A stretch of 64,000 nt of DNA from Pseudocercospora fijiensis CIRAD86 (lineage: Eukaryota; Ascomycota; Dothideomycetes; Mycosphaerellales; Mycosphaerellaceae). Position 1 is the stretch's first letter, and the number at the start of each line of letters is the position of its first letter. Under the pieces are notes generated by a model. It did not search any database, was not told the origin of the DNA, and saw only the letters and a program-made list of their open reading frames with translations. The translations under genes were made by a program, and so were the position numbers. Location of the stretch: NCBI RefSeq assembly GCF_000340215.1, contig NW_006921537.1, positions 4,831,461 through 4,895,460 of the forward strand, given 5' to 3'. Positions 21,600 to 31,950 of the stretch are shown here, piece by piece.

Positions 21600-24500
21600 A
21601 GCCTTGTGCGGCGTAAGACTATCGACATTGTGCTAGCTATTACGCGTACCGGTCTCGTATCGGACACGTATAGGACTAACTATAAGACTAAGGTTACACT
21701 AGATCTAGGAAATTTAGTTAGTGCCCTTATTAGCTATCGCCTAGCTAAGCAATTAGACCTTCGATAACTGCCTAGGACTAACCTGCCAACCCTTGCTTAG
21801 TTTAATAACGCTCGGCACTTAACCTACGGAGCCTACTATATCTATATAGCCCTAAGAGACGACCTCGGCAATAAGCGCCTACTGAACTTTACTGCCTACG
21901 TAGTAGACATAGACAGCCTCCTATCTAAGATTGTTATTAGCAACCCTATTCTTAAGTACTATACTATAGTTATAGACTTAGGCAGTTAATAGTAGCGATT
22001 TAGGATCGCTAGGAAAGAGGATATTGAATACATCGATGTTAGCGAGTGCCCTAATAATATTAGGGTCCTATTTATTAGCAACCTAACCCTAGCTAATCCG
22101 ACGGCCGACCTGCTCGGTAATAATAATAAGCCTATGCCCCCTAATGGTATAGATCCTAATTAGCTTGCTCGTATACTAGAGCCTATCCGAGAGACCTATA
22201 TTGATGTGTTTAAATACTACCTAGCATCGACATTGCCTATATTTAAAGAGACGGATTATAAGATTGATATTATAGAGGGTAAGGAGGTTCCTTTTAGACT
22301 ACTCTACAACCTTAGTAAGCGCGAGCTTGCTATATTGCGTAAGTATCTAGAGGAAAACCTAGCTAATAGGCGTATTCGGTATAGTAATAGCCCTGCCGGT
22401 ATATCTATCCTGTTCGTGCTAAAGAAGGATAGTAGCCTGCGCCTATGTGTCGACTATCGTAGGCTTAACGCTGTTACTATTAAAGACCGCTGTCTACTTC
22501 CGCTTATTAATAAGACCCTCGATCGCCTTTCTAGCGCTTACTACTATACTATATTAGATATTAAGGATGCATACTATCGCATCCGCATCCGTAAGGGTAA
22601 TAAATAGAAGATAGCCTTTCGTACTCGCTATAGCTATTTTAAGTACTTAGTTATACTATTCGGGCTAGCTAATGCCCCTACTATATTCTAGTCCTATATC
22701 AATCGGGCCCTATTAGGCCTATTGGATCACCTCTATATAGTTTACCTAGATAATATCCTAGTTTATATACACTCTCCTAACATTGCGGAATACTAGGCTA
22801 TAGTACGTAAGGTCCTCGACCGCCTACGAGCCTATAGCTTATATTGCAAGCCTTCTAAATGCACCTTTGCTACTAAGGAGGTGTTATTCCTCGGCTTCCT
22901 CGTATTAACTAAGGGTATTAAGGCTAATCCTAATCGGATTAAAACCATTACTAAATAGCCTGTTCCTACGTTAATTAAGGAGCTATAGTCGTTCCTCGGT
23001 TTTGCTAACTTCTATCGCCGATTTATTAAGGGCTATTCGAGGCATGTAATGCTACTAACTAAGCTTACTAAAACCAAGGCTAACCTAACTAGAGAGTTTA
23101 AATAGACTAACAGAGTATAAGCCGCTTTTAACGGTTTAAAGAAGCGCTTTACTAAAGTCCCCTTATTGCACTATTTTGTACTAAGCAAGCAGATCCGTAT
23201 TAAGACTAACGCTTTACAGTTTGCTATATTAGCCATTATATCACAATAGGCTAATAACAATTACTAGTACCCGATTACCTTCTTCTCGAGGAAGATAATT
23301 GATGCTAAGCGTCGCTACGAGACCTACGAGCAAGAGCTCCTAGCTATTGTCGAGGCCTTTAAGCACTAGAGGCACTACCTCGATAGGGCTTAACATACAA
23401 TATAGGTCTATACAGACTATAACAATCTCCGTAGAATTACGAAGGTTACTAGGGTTATAGGTCGATAGGCTAGATAGGCCGTCTACCTCGCTAGGTTTGA
23501 TTTTAATATATTATATCGGCTAGGCGTAAGTAACCCTGCTAATAGCCTATCGAGGCGACCTAATTACGATAGCGGGACTTAGCAATCTATTAATTCATTG
23601 TTTCTAACCCTATAGTATAAGATTGCTATAGCCTGTATTGTTAATAAGCACGCGTAGGATAAGCGGCTTACCGGACTCCGCGACGGCTTAAAGCATGTTA
23701 ATGCTCTTGCTATATTAACAGTGCGTATTAAGGCAAGAGCTAAGGACACAGACAGGAGAAGTTATAATAACTCCCTAGTCGATATCGCTATATATAGTAA
23801 TAGCGATTAGAGCACTAATACAGTTAATCCGGCTGCTAGTGCTATTAGATACATATAATGCGTACCTCGTTTAATAGCGAGGGTGCTATTAAATAACCTT
23901 GCAAATAGGGATAGTTAATCGTTTATAGATGAGCTATTACGGGCTTAGTAGAGGGACGCCTTTGCTACTAAACGTATAGACAAGCTTGTAAGTAGGCGAA
24001 AGACTCGATCTAGTAAGAGTAATTAGTCGATCGACGACAAAGGTTACTTAAGGTTTAAGGGTAGATACTATGTCCCCGCTAAACAATCGATTAGACAAGA
24101 ACTTCTTAAGCGACACTATAATAGTAAGCTTGCCGGTTACTATAGTACAGAGAGGTCGTACGAGTTACTATCGCGTATATACTACTAGCTAAATAGTAAG
24201 CGGGACATAAAGGACTACGTAAACACGTATGCCGTATGTTAACGAGTTAAAGCACTAAAGCACTTACTATTTAGCGAGTTGTTTTTACTCCCTGTTCTAA
24301 AGAAGCCTTTTGTAGAGCTTATAATAGACTTTATTACAGGTCTTCCCCCTACTAAGCGAAGAGGAAGCAAGGACGTCTTTAACGCTATATTAGTCGTTGT
24401 AGACCGATTCACTAAGGGTGCTCGTTACATTCCTGCCCGAAAGGATTAGACGGCTATTAACCTAGCTAAGTCGCTATAGAACAACATCTTCTATAGCTAT

Positions 24501-25282
24501 TAGGGGACCCCTAAGAGGATAGTCTCCGATCGAGGCCCGATATTTATATCTTACTATTAGAGTGAGATTTGCCTATAGCTAAGACTCAAGCATCGCCTAT
24601 CTATAGCATTCTATCTACAAACAGATAGTTAGACTGAAAGGCAGAATGCTACCCTATAGCAGTACCTACGCAGTTATATTAACGAGAACCCTAACGACTA
24701 GGTTAACCTCCTATAGCCTGCAGAATTCGTATATAATAACAGTGTCTACTCATCAACTAAGGTGTTACTATATATAGCTATAATGGGCTAGAACGCTGCT
24801 ATGCTACAAGACCTATCGCTCGAGGCCGAGCGTAAGGAAAGGGAAGCGGGTCAACCTAAGACACTAGCGGCTATTAAGAGGGTTTAAAAGATGCGAGAGA
24901 TTCACGCTAAGATAGCTAACAAACTAGCGAAGGCTTAGGCATATTAGAAGGCCTACTATAATAAACACTACACGCTAATAACTTTCAAGCAAGGCGACAT
25001 AGTTATGCTAAGCACTAAGAACCTCCGTATCCGCAAACACCTATTACCTAACGGCAAAACAAGGCCTAAGCTCGCACTAAGATACATTAGGCTATTCCGT
25101 ATCCGAGAACCGAAGGGTAATAGCTAGGCCTACTAGTTATAGCTTCTACCTTATTATACTATCTATAATACCTTCTATATCTCCCTCCTTAAACCGTACT
25201 ACTAACGCGAAGGCGATAAAGCGCCTGTTAAGTTAGAAGAAGTCTTAGATAATAGCGAAGAACTATAGTCTATAGAACGTAT
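21600..25282 (+). pseudogene. Gypsy pol (protease, RT, RNase H, integrase), RIP-damaged
   Basis: A protease-like VTLDLGNLVSALISYRLA lies near 21690. The reverse transcriptase runs from about 22200 and has an intact 133-codon window at 22206-22607 (PAGISILFVLKKD, LRLCVDYRRLN, LDIKDAYYRIRI) and then YLDNILVY near 22740 (the YxDD box as YLDN). RNase H follows (about 23180-23560). The integrase has an HHCC-like module around 24105-24250 and catalytic segments DFITGLP, SDRGP and T(E)RQN (24330-24660). TAG stops replace Trp/Gln throughout, so the copy is not functional. The 3' end runs into the assembly gap. Confidence 0.85.
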
Positions 25283-25382
25283 NNNNNNNNNNNNNNNNNN
25301 NNNNNNNNNNNNNNNNNNNNNNNNNNNNNNNNNNNNNNNNNNNNNNNNNNNNNNNNNNNNNNNNNNNNNNNNNNNNNNNNNN
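25283..25382. other. Assembly gap (100 N)
   Basis: Exactly 100 unknown bases, the conventional size for a gap of unknown length, inside the integrase-chromodomain junction. The distance across it is therefore not reliable. Confidence 0.99.
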
Positions 25383-25550
25383 AAACTATCGGACTAGGCA
25401 AGGCAAGAAGGAGTACCTATTAAGATAGTAAGGCTATTTACTAGAATAGGACTTATAGGAAGCTAAAGACTCCTTTAAGGATATAACCGAGTTATTAGAT
25501 AAGTATTAGACTAGCGTGAAGAACAAGAAGAAGGCTAAAAGCTTATAATG
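25383..25550 (+). pseudogene. Chromodomain-like C-terminus of the Gypsy integrase
   Basis: After the gap the frame reads EYLLR.QGYLLE.DL (compare EYLVKWKGY) and then DITELLDKY, the pattern of the chromodomain at the end of chromovirus integrases. A lysine-rich tail ends in TAA at about 25548. Confidence 0.6.
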
Positions 25551-26757
25551 TTACTATTAAGGCCTAGGATTAATGCTACCCCCGGGGTGCTATTAGCTAA
25601 CTAATTAGAAGCAAGCAATTGTTAGCAATAAAGGACAATAAGACTACACTACTATAGTGAACGCGTACCGAGTGTTAACAAGCGCGCTACGACGCGTTAA
25701 CTAATTGCCTACTCTTTCAAGGGCTCTACCTCTTTACTAACGCGCCCTATAGGTCCCCCTCTTGTTCCCTTATTCTGTCGAGGCCTCGAGGCCTAGGCAA
25801 TCGGCGAAGACGGCGCGGCCGGCGCGGCTATATTAGTAATAGTGTTACAGGGTGTGTTACTGTTTAAGAAAGGAAGGACACCGCTATATTAGTAACGGTA
25901 TTGCCGAGTTGTTATTAGTTAAAGAAGGAAATTAGAAGCAAGGTAAAGTTGGCGCTAAGACGGCTAGTACCGCTATTGTTAATATTACTTGCTATTATCG
26001 CTATACTTGCGAAGGCAACCTTACCTATACTACGAGCCTAAGGCACCTTTAGTTAAAGGTTTGATTAAAACTTTAAGGCTAAGTTAAAACTTTAAGCCGC
26101 CTAAAAAGATTAAGCGACTAATAGACTAACTAAGGGTAAAACTATAGAGCTAAGCTAGCCGGGGTCGATCTTGTAGACAATAGGTTACTCCTCGATCTAT
26201 CTAACCCTTTAAGCGAGGCGAACCTCTACTACTGCACTTATAATAGCCTTTACCTATAGAAACTAGACGAGCTGTGTTTTTTGAAAAGATAAGATAAGAT
26301 TAATACTTAAAGGCTACTAAACCTAGCTAATTAGGGCTAGCGAAACTACGAACAATAAGAACAACCCTCGGAACGGACAAACCCTCGGAGCGGACATTTC
26401 TAGGTCTTTTAGAGTAGACGTAGAGAACTCGGTACGACATTACTTAGAGCGGAGGCAGGGCTGCAATACCTCGTACGTCTACCTATTATAGTAGGGAAGA
26501 CGCGCTCGTATTATAATTAGTCGAAGGCCCTCTATTCTCGTAGATATATATCACTTTATTATATATAAGAATAGCGCAGTTAGAGTTGTATATTATATTA
26601 GGTTGGAAGTGAAGTTTGATATAGTTATATAATCGGTAGTTGTGCGTTTAATTTAGCGCGGACTAAGCGACTTATTAGGCCTACTAAGTTAGCAGTAGTA
26701 GGGGTTAGAACTAGAACAAAGACTAGCTACGAGGGCGCGGCCTTTAGAAGGGAAGCG

Positions 26758-26957
26758 TGTATTAGGACTAAAGAGGTTACACGTGATTGGTATATAACCG
26801 GGCTCGAGTAAAGCCAGGGTCTTAATGCCTTAGGCAGGGCTTGGCGCTTGGCAGTAGGCCAACTTGCCTACCTTCCTCCCTCTCCTTCTTGCTCCTTATC
26901 GAATACTACTCGTACCTACTACTACCCTATCTACCTGCTGACATAACCCTTCTCACA
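26758..26957 (+). repeat. 3' LTR of the Gypsy element
   Basis: 200 bp, starting TGTATTAGG and ending CTCACA, followed by the CTAGT target duplication at 26958-26962. Confidence 0.92.
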
Positions 26958-26962
26958 CTAGT

Positions 26963-27500
26963 ACCGTACTAGAAGATACGATATTACCTTCGCGAATAGT
27001 ACGCTTCGGAGATAAAGCCTAAGCGGAAGGAAGAGTTATTTAATCTTCGTTACTCGTAGCTCCGTAACTACGTAGAGCGCCGGTTTAGTATCTATAAAGC
27101 GAAGTACTAGATCTTTAATCTCGGACTAAACAAAGAATATAGTATTATCTAGTAGGCGCGGTTTGTCGTTGCTATATACGCTCTTAATAACTTCTATAAT
27201 CGCTATAGTTAAACGCTCGAGACGGAAGACTTTACTATTAAACCTAAAGACCGTAATACTAGGTTTAATATAGATAACGTTATTAAAGATAAGGTCGCGG
27301 AGATCGATTAAGAAGCGATAAGGGCACGTAGTAAAATAGCGGTATACCGTAATAAGATAGCGACGAGTATATAGCAAGATTATTATATAAGGAAGGAAGT
27401 AAACAATCCGTACGAAGACGACTAAGTATTGTTATTAGAGGGTATTAGAGGAGGTAGAAGTAATAGCAGGTATCCGTAGATAGTACGAAATCTTAGCTTC
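26963..27500 (+). pseudogene. Harbinger transposase, C-terminal part
   Basis: The frame resumes exactly after the second CTAGT with RYYLRE and then KRKEELFNLRY.LRNYVERRFSIYKAKY, the strongly conserved HARBI1-type block RYHLxEW...ELFNLRHAxLRNxVERxFGxxKxRF. Removing the Gypsy element and one CTAGT joins both halves in the same reading frame. Downstream sequence shows decay and stops to about 27500. Confidence 0.85.
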
Positions 27501-28249
27501 GTTCGGTACGTACGAGTCTTAGCGTATTTTCTTACTAAATTCGCGTATTTCTAATATAATCCGAAACCTCGGAAAGATGCTAGATTATATTATTATTACT
27601 CTCGTTACTCTCGCCGTCCTCTAATCGATCCTATACTATAAAGTGCAGGTATGTCCGAGCTTAGCGTTAAAATCCGACTTCTATTGCTACGTCGCTTTTA
27701 TCCCTATAATAATACTACTATTTTTTTTATTTGTTTAAATTAGTTAAGAGTTGATTAGCAGATGCTTTATATAAAAAAACAACGATAAAAATCGGTTATA
27801 GCGTTGTTAAGGAAACTCGTAATAAAGTCAAATTTTATAAGTTTTGCTAAGCTTAGATCTTGGCTTTATATATATACTAATCTAGAGGAAGAAACAGCTC
27901 GTTTCTAGGACGATAATATATCTAATAATAACCGTAACGGTAACTTCGGGACCCGTTCTAATATCTTTACGCAAAAAGTAATAATATCTTCTCCTAAATT
28001 TATAGTATAGATAAAGCCGCTATATTCTAAGAAATATAGTTGCCCCGGCAATATTCTCTATCCCTTACTGCTAGTAATAACTACTTTAACTTCTAAATTA
28101 GAGGTCTTATATCGACGGCAACTGCTGTTTAACGTACCTATAGAACAATTGCTACGCTAGATAATTAAACGGTATATTCTAAGGAGCAGTCTACCTTATA
28201 TCTTATACTAATTCTTACTCTATTAGAGCTACAGTTTAATCGAGGCGAG

Positions 28250-29460
28250 GTCGAAGAGTTATAGCGGTAGCAGGCTCCGTAGTAGGCACTTCCGCCTCTA
28301 CCTCTTCCTCGATATCGATATTCGCTCTCTTCTTTAATAACTACTTTAGCATCGCTTCGAGATTATTATCCGGACAACTAAGTACCCGACTAGCTATTCC
28401 TTTATTCTCGAGAAGGTCTTAGAGCGCTATACGCTTGCTAAATAGAAGCTTTTAGATACCTTTATAGTTTATAGCTTTCCGGATAGTAGTACTAACTATT
28501 GTCTCTCTCGGTACGTTTAACTACGCTCTACTAGCATTAATACTAGTAATAGCTCGATTAATCGGCTTCTCGAGGCTCGCAATAGCAATACTAACGGTGT
28601 CTTTAGTATATAAGCGCTTAATAGTAACTCTAGTATTATCCTTTACCTTCTTCGAGGACGTAGTAACTACCTATTTCTATAGTAAAGAAGGACCTTGCTT
28701 CCTACTACGACTTATACTGCTATTAATACTCGACGACCTATCTAATAGTAAACTCGGCGTAATAGAAGAACTGCGCTCTTTACCGTTAGAGGTAGGCTAA
28801 TCTTTAGCATTAACTATTGTCTCGTTATTATTATCGTTAACTATAGTAACAACCTCCTTCTTTCTAATTTCCTCGGCTGTTAGCGTATATAACTTATCGG
28901 CTTCCTTCGTACCTTTACCTATCGCTAATTAATTGCTAAACAACGTCTCTAATTTATTATAAAACTCCGGTAGATTCTCTCGCTATATTAAGCAGTCCGG
29001 ATACGCCTTATAATAGGCATCTTTAGTATTATTATCGTCCGTACGAGGCGGCTAACTATTCTATCTAGATATCCTTCTAAGGTACGCCTTCTAGCGCTTC
29101 TAAATTAGACGGAAGGTATTAAACTTATAACGTACCTACTTCGGCGTAAGGTTAACTTTATACTTAGTATTTAACTCCTTCGTTACGTCCGCTACGTCCG
29201 AGTCCGGAAACCCCTAGTTATCGTTCTACCTCGTAATACGCTTAATAAACTCCTATAGTATATCCTTAATCTCGCTATTAGTCTATAGGTACGGCAGTTG
29301 CCTCTTCGGCTTCGTAACGACCTCTTTATTCTTCTTATTCTACTTAGCGAGAGCCTTCTTCTTAGCTTCCTTCTTCGTATAAGCGATAGTAGCCTTCTTA
29401 GCGGCCTTCGGATTAAGTAGCGTAGACGAGTCCTTCTTCGGCGGTATTACGACTATTTAT
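28250..29460 (-). pseudogene. Myb/SANT-like DNA-binding protein of Harbinger copy A
   Basis: The minus-strand frame starts near 29455 with a basic Lys/Ala-rich segment (AKKATIAYTKKEAKKKALAK), followed near 29290-29030 by a helical domain with Trp/stop positions spaced like a Myb/SANT fold (LP.L.TNSEIKDIL.EFIKR...KWVRYKFNTFRLI.KR). A Ser/Lys-rich tail follows. Harbinger elements usually carry such a Myb-like second gene, which helps the transposase reach the nucleus and the element ends. RIP stops interrupt it. Start and end are approximate. Confidence 0.7.
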
Positions 29461-29728
29461 ATACGAGAACTACTATCGTTTATTATATAAAAGAGCGAGT
29501 TAATAAGAAGGTATATTAAGCTAAACTAGAAGGAGATAGAAACTACGATAAAATAAGGCGATAAGGTACTGTTTTGTCTTATAAAAGCGAGCCTATCTCG
29601 CTTATACCTATCTTTTAAAAGTTAGCGGTCTACGAGCCTTAATTATCGATAATTAAGCCGTCTTATAGACGGTGACGATAAGACGGTCAATTATAGGTAT
29701 TTAATCTGTCTTATCGTAGACCTACTCG

Positions 29729-29783
29729 TCTTATAGAAAAGTGGCCTGTCTTATCTATAAGACAACGCGAGGTATTCAAGGCC
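29729..29783 (-). repeat. Right terminal inverted repeat of Harbinger copy A
   Basis: Reverse complement of the left end; followed by TTA at 29784-29786. It marks an abrupt change to un-RIPed host sequence. Confidence 0.85.
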
Positions 29784-29838
29784 TTAGAATTGGGCGTGGA
29801 GTTGGCATGTGCAGGCTCCAGCGTTGACCTTCAACGTC

Positions 29839-31530
29839 ATGACGTTTCAGTTTTCTCCCTCTGCCGCTCCCTCTCCAACTCGACAAGCCAAGCATTTTCC
29901 TCGAGCACTCAGTGGTTCGGAAATGCATCCTCAGCACACAGTCATCGGAGACTCTACGGGACCGGGTTCGACGCGCCGAGTGCACATGCAGACTGGTAGT
30001 GATGATGACGACGATCATCTTGCGTACGGGAATGGGAACGCACTCGAGGGCGCGGCAGCGGCAGCGGCAGCGGCAGCGGCAGCGCAGAGGAAGAAGAACA
30101 ATCGTAGATCATTGCTGGGTCGCTTGAAAGACCGGATCGTCGACGGCACTTCCCCACGTCGGCAAGACAACAGCAGCAGCACTAGAACTAGAACTAGCCC
30201 TTCGCAGTCCCCGTCGCCAGCCGCAGCCCCACGACAGAGAATACCACAACGCCGCCCACCGAATCTGCAGCGCCGGTCCAGCTCGGACAGAACAGACACG
30301 AGAGGCCCACATCACGTGCAGCGGGAGAACGCGCCAGAATACATTGAAGTCGACTACGATGACGCGCCCGAACGAGAGCCCATCGCAGAACCTTGGCCCT
30401 CCCGATCCAGAAGACAAAGCGTCACCGCGGCAGAAATGATCGAAGCGCTGGAAAATGCAGTTGAAATGGAGCGGCGGAATGTGCGGGCCTGCAAGATGGC
30501 CTTGACCCACGCCTCCAGACAGAGTCACGTCGGCTCAGCCGACCTTCAACGCATCGTAGACGAGCTCAAGCAACGCGAATCAACCCTTGCTGATGCTATC
30601 GGCGCTTTGAGCGATGCGAAAGCAACTCAGCACCGAACCAGCAGACCTCCTGCAACATCTCGCTCACGGCCGCGCATACAAGCTCAGCAGCGACAGCGAC
30701 AACCAAGACCAACCAGCTTCGACGACGAGTTCCTGGACCCATTCGGCGGATTCTCCCCTTTCGTCCACTCTCATATGCATCGCCCAGACCTGATGTTCCG
30801 CGCGCTCAACGACATGCACGACGCACACTTCGCCCGAGCAGCAAACCACTTCGATGCCTTCGAACGCCTCTTCGAACAAACCCGTCCAGCTCCGGACGAT
30901 GCACACTTCACATTCTTCTCCATGCCACGTGTAGCTGCGGGACCACCGCCTGAACGCAAACGACCACGCAACAGTACACCAAACCTTCCTCCACCAGCAT
31001 ACACATCCACCACCTTCCAACCCCAACCCCAACCTCCGCCCACGATCCTCCGCCCAGACGAAGCCAAGCGCCTGTTCAAAGCTTACAACGACCGCTGGAC
31101 CACCCTTCCCACCACATCCTCCGATATCCCCTACCCAGCACGAGGTCTGCACGCCGGCGGTCTCGTGGCCCGAGATTCCCTCTGGGCCCCCAACGTCTCC
31201 GATCACGTATCGAACTGGTCCGAAGAAACCGTCATGCAAGCCAACGCCCAGGCCTTCTTCTTGGGTGTGGTAGGTCTGGTACCGAGATATACACAAAACC
31301 CTGGGACTGGCAGGATAGAATGTGGGTTTGACAGGAATACTGCGAGGAAGGAGCAGGTGGAAGAGTTAGTTCAACTTTTGAAGAGGGAGAAGATTAGATG
31401 GCATAGTGATCGATTGGGAAGGAGAAGTGATGGGAGAGGAGGAGTTAATGAACGCTTACAGAGGGATGACAGGGCCAGAGCGGTTTTCCATGCGGTTTGT
31501 GAATTGATGGAGACGGCACAGGCGGTATAG
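29839..31530 (+). CDS. Disordered protein with a possible NFKBIL1-like C-terminal domain
   Basis: 563 residues from the first ATG after the Harbinger end. The frame is open further up, but only from a GTG at 29809. Later in-frame ATGs at 29923 and 29986 are also possible starts. The N-terminal half is low-complexity: an Asp run (DDDDDH), about 12 alanines encoded by alternating GCG/GCA, and Arg/Ser/Pro-rich sequence. A short helical, coiled-coil-like segment lies at about 215-290 (MIEALENAVEMERRNVRACKMALT). The C-terminal 170 residues look globular: DEAKRLFKAYNDRWTTL near the start, and EKIRWHSDRLGRR near the end. The latter resembles the RWHPDKF motif of NFKBIL1-type and J-like domains. Function is unknown; the NFKBIL1 link is an inference from this motif pair. 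Confidence 0.72.
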   Translation: MTFQFSPSAAPSPTRQAKHFPRALSGSEMHPQHTVIGDSTGPGSTRRVHMQTGSDDDDDHLAYGNGNALEGAAAAAAAAAAAQRKKNNRRSLLGRLKDRIVDGTSPRRQDNSSSTRTRTSPSQSPSPAAAPRQRIPQRRPPNLQRRSSSDRTDTRGPHHVQRENAPEYIEVDYDDAPEREPIAEPWPSRSRRQSVTAAEMIEALENAVEMERRNVRACKMALTHASRQSHVGSADLQRIVDELKQRESTLADAIGALSDAKATQHRTSRPPATSRSRPRIQAQQRQRQPRPTSFDDEFLDPFGGFSPFVHSHMHRPDLMFRALNDMHDAHFARAANHFDAFERLFEQTRPAPDDAHFTFFSMPRVAAGPPPERKRPRNSTPNLPPPAYTSTTFQPQPQPPPTILRPDEAKRLFKAYNDRWTTLPTTSSDIPYPARGLHAGGLVARDSLWAPNVSDHVSNWSEETVMQANAQAFFLGVVGLVPRYTQNPGTGRIECGFDRNTARKEQVEELVQLLKREKIRWHSDRLGRRSDGRGGVNERLQRDDRARAVFHAVCELMETAQAV

Positions 31531-31950
31531 ACTCGATCAGGAGTATCCTTCAACCACAATCATCCATTTCGACAATTACGGCACCTTGAATCCAAGGCTA
31601 TATCTTTCTTTCTTGGAAAGCCACATCTCTTCTCTCTCTCACACAGACACAACATCTCTACTGCTCATCTTCGTCGCCGCTTCCTTCTCCCCAAAAACCT
31701 CCGTAAGAATAATAATCATAACACCGTCATAAGTTTCGTGCCGCGCAATGATGCCCCAACCAAGCAGCAGCTTATTCGCTCGCTTGCCGTGTGATATTAT
31801 ACTAGTACAAACCCATTTCTCCAAGTCTTGTTGCATCTCAGCATGCTCCAGAAGAAAAGAAAAAAAAAAGGTCGAAACCCCCACCCATCCCAATGTGTTG
31901 TGCTACGCTTTGCTTTGCTTTGCTTTGACAACGCTCTTTTCTTGCTTTGC
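31531..31950. other. Intergenic, convergent 3' region
   Basis: 420 bp between the stop of the disordered protein gene and the adenylate cyclase stop. It contains an A-rich run (31856-31869) and CTTTG repeats (31910-31927). No gene is seen. Confidence 0.5.

Larger units (their letters stand above)
19766..26957 (+). mobile_element. Ty3/Gypsy LTR retrotransposon with integrase chromodomain
   Basis: The element is flanked by the 5-bp target duplication CTAGT (19761-19765 and 26958-26962). Its LTRs are 198 and 200 bp and begin TG; the 3' LTR ends CA, while the 5' LTR ends TATA where the 3' copy has CACA. The internal order is primer-binding site, gag, protease, reverse transcriptase, RNase H, integrase and chromodomain, which is the Ty3/Gypsy (chromovirus-like) order. 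RIP is lighter than in the host Harbinger element: many CpA and TpG remain, yet scattered TAG stops break every long frame. A 100-N gap sits near the 3' end of pol. 25551-26757 is non-coding 3' sequence ending in a purine-rich tract (AGAAGGGAAGCG) just before the 3' LTR. Confidence 0.93.
18763..29783 (+). mobile_element. PIF/Harbinger transposon (copy A), split by a Gypsy element
   Basis: The ends are GGCCTTAAATACCTCGCGTTGTCTTAT on the left and, as reverse complement, GGCCTTGAATACCTCGCGTTGTCTTAT on the right, with similarity reaching about 55 bp (18763-18817 and 29729-29783). TTA flanks both ends. Subtracting the inserted Gypsy element leaves about 3.8 kb. It has the usual two-gene Harbinger layout: a plus-strand DDE transposase (about 18980-19765 plus 26963-27500) and a minus-strand Myb/SANT-like gene (about 28250-29460). 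Both genes are full of RIP-type TAG/TAA stops. 27500-28250 is the gene-poor middle of the element. The right end lies 56 bp before the ATG of the next host gene. Confidence 0.9.

Noticed and set aside
20221..22607. Open frames 20221-20463 and 22206-22607 as host genes
   Set aside because: They are the least damaged pieces of the Gypsy gag and reverse transcriptase and continue on both sides through RIP stops.
28597..28800. Plus-strand 67-codon frame
   Set aside because: It lies antisense to the Harbinger Myb-like relic in RIPed DNA and has no support.
30015..31296. Long minus-strand frames opposite the disordered-protein gene
   Set aside because: They are antisense shadows of a GC-rich coding region with biased codon use; the plus frame has the globular C-terminus.
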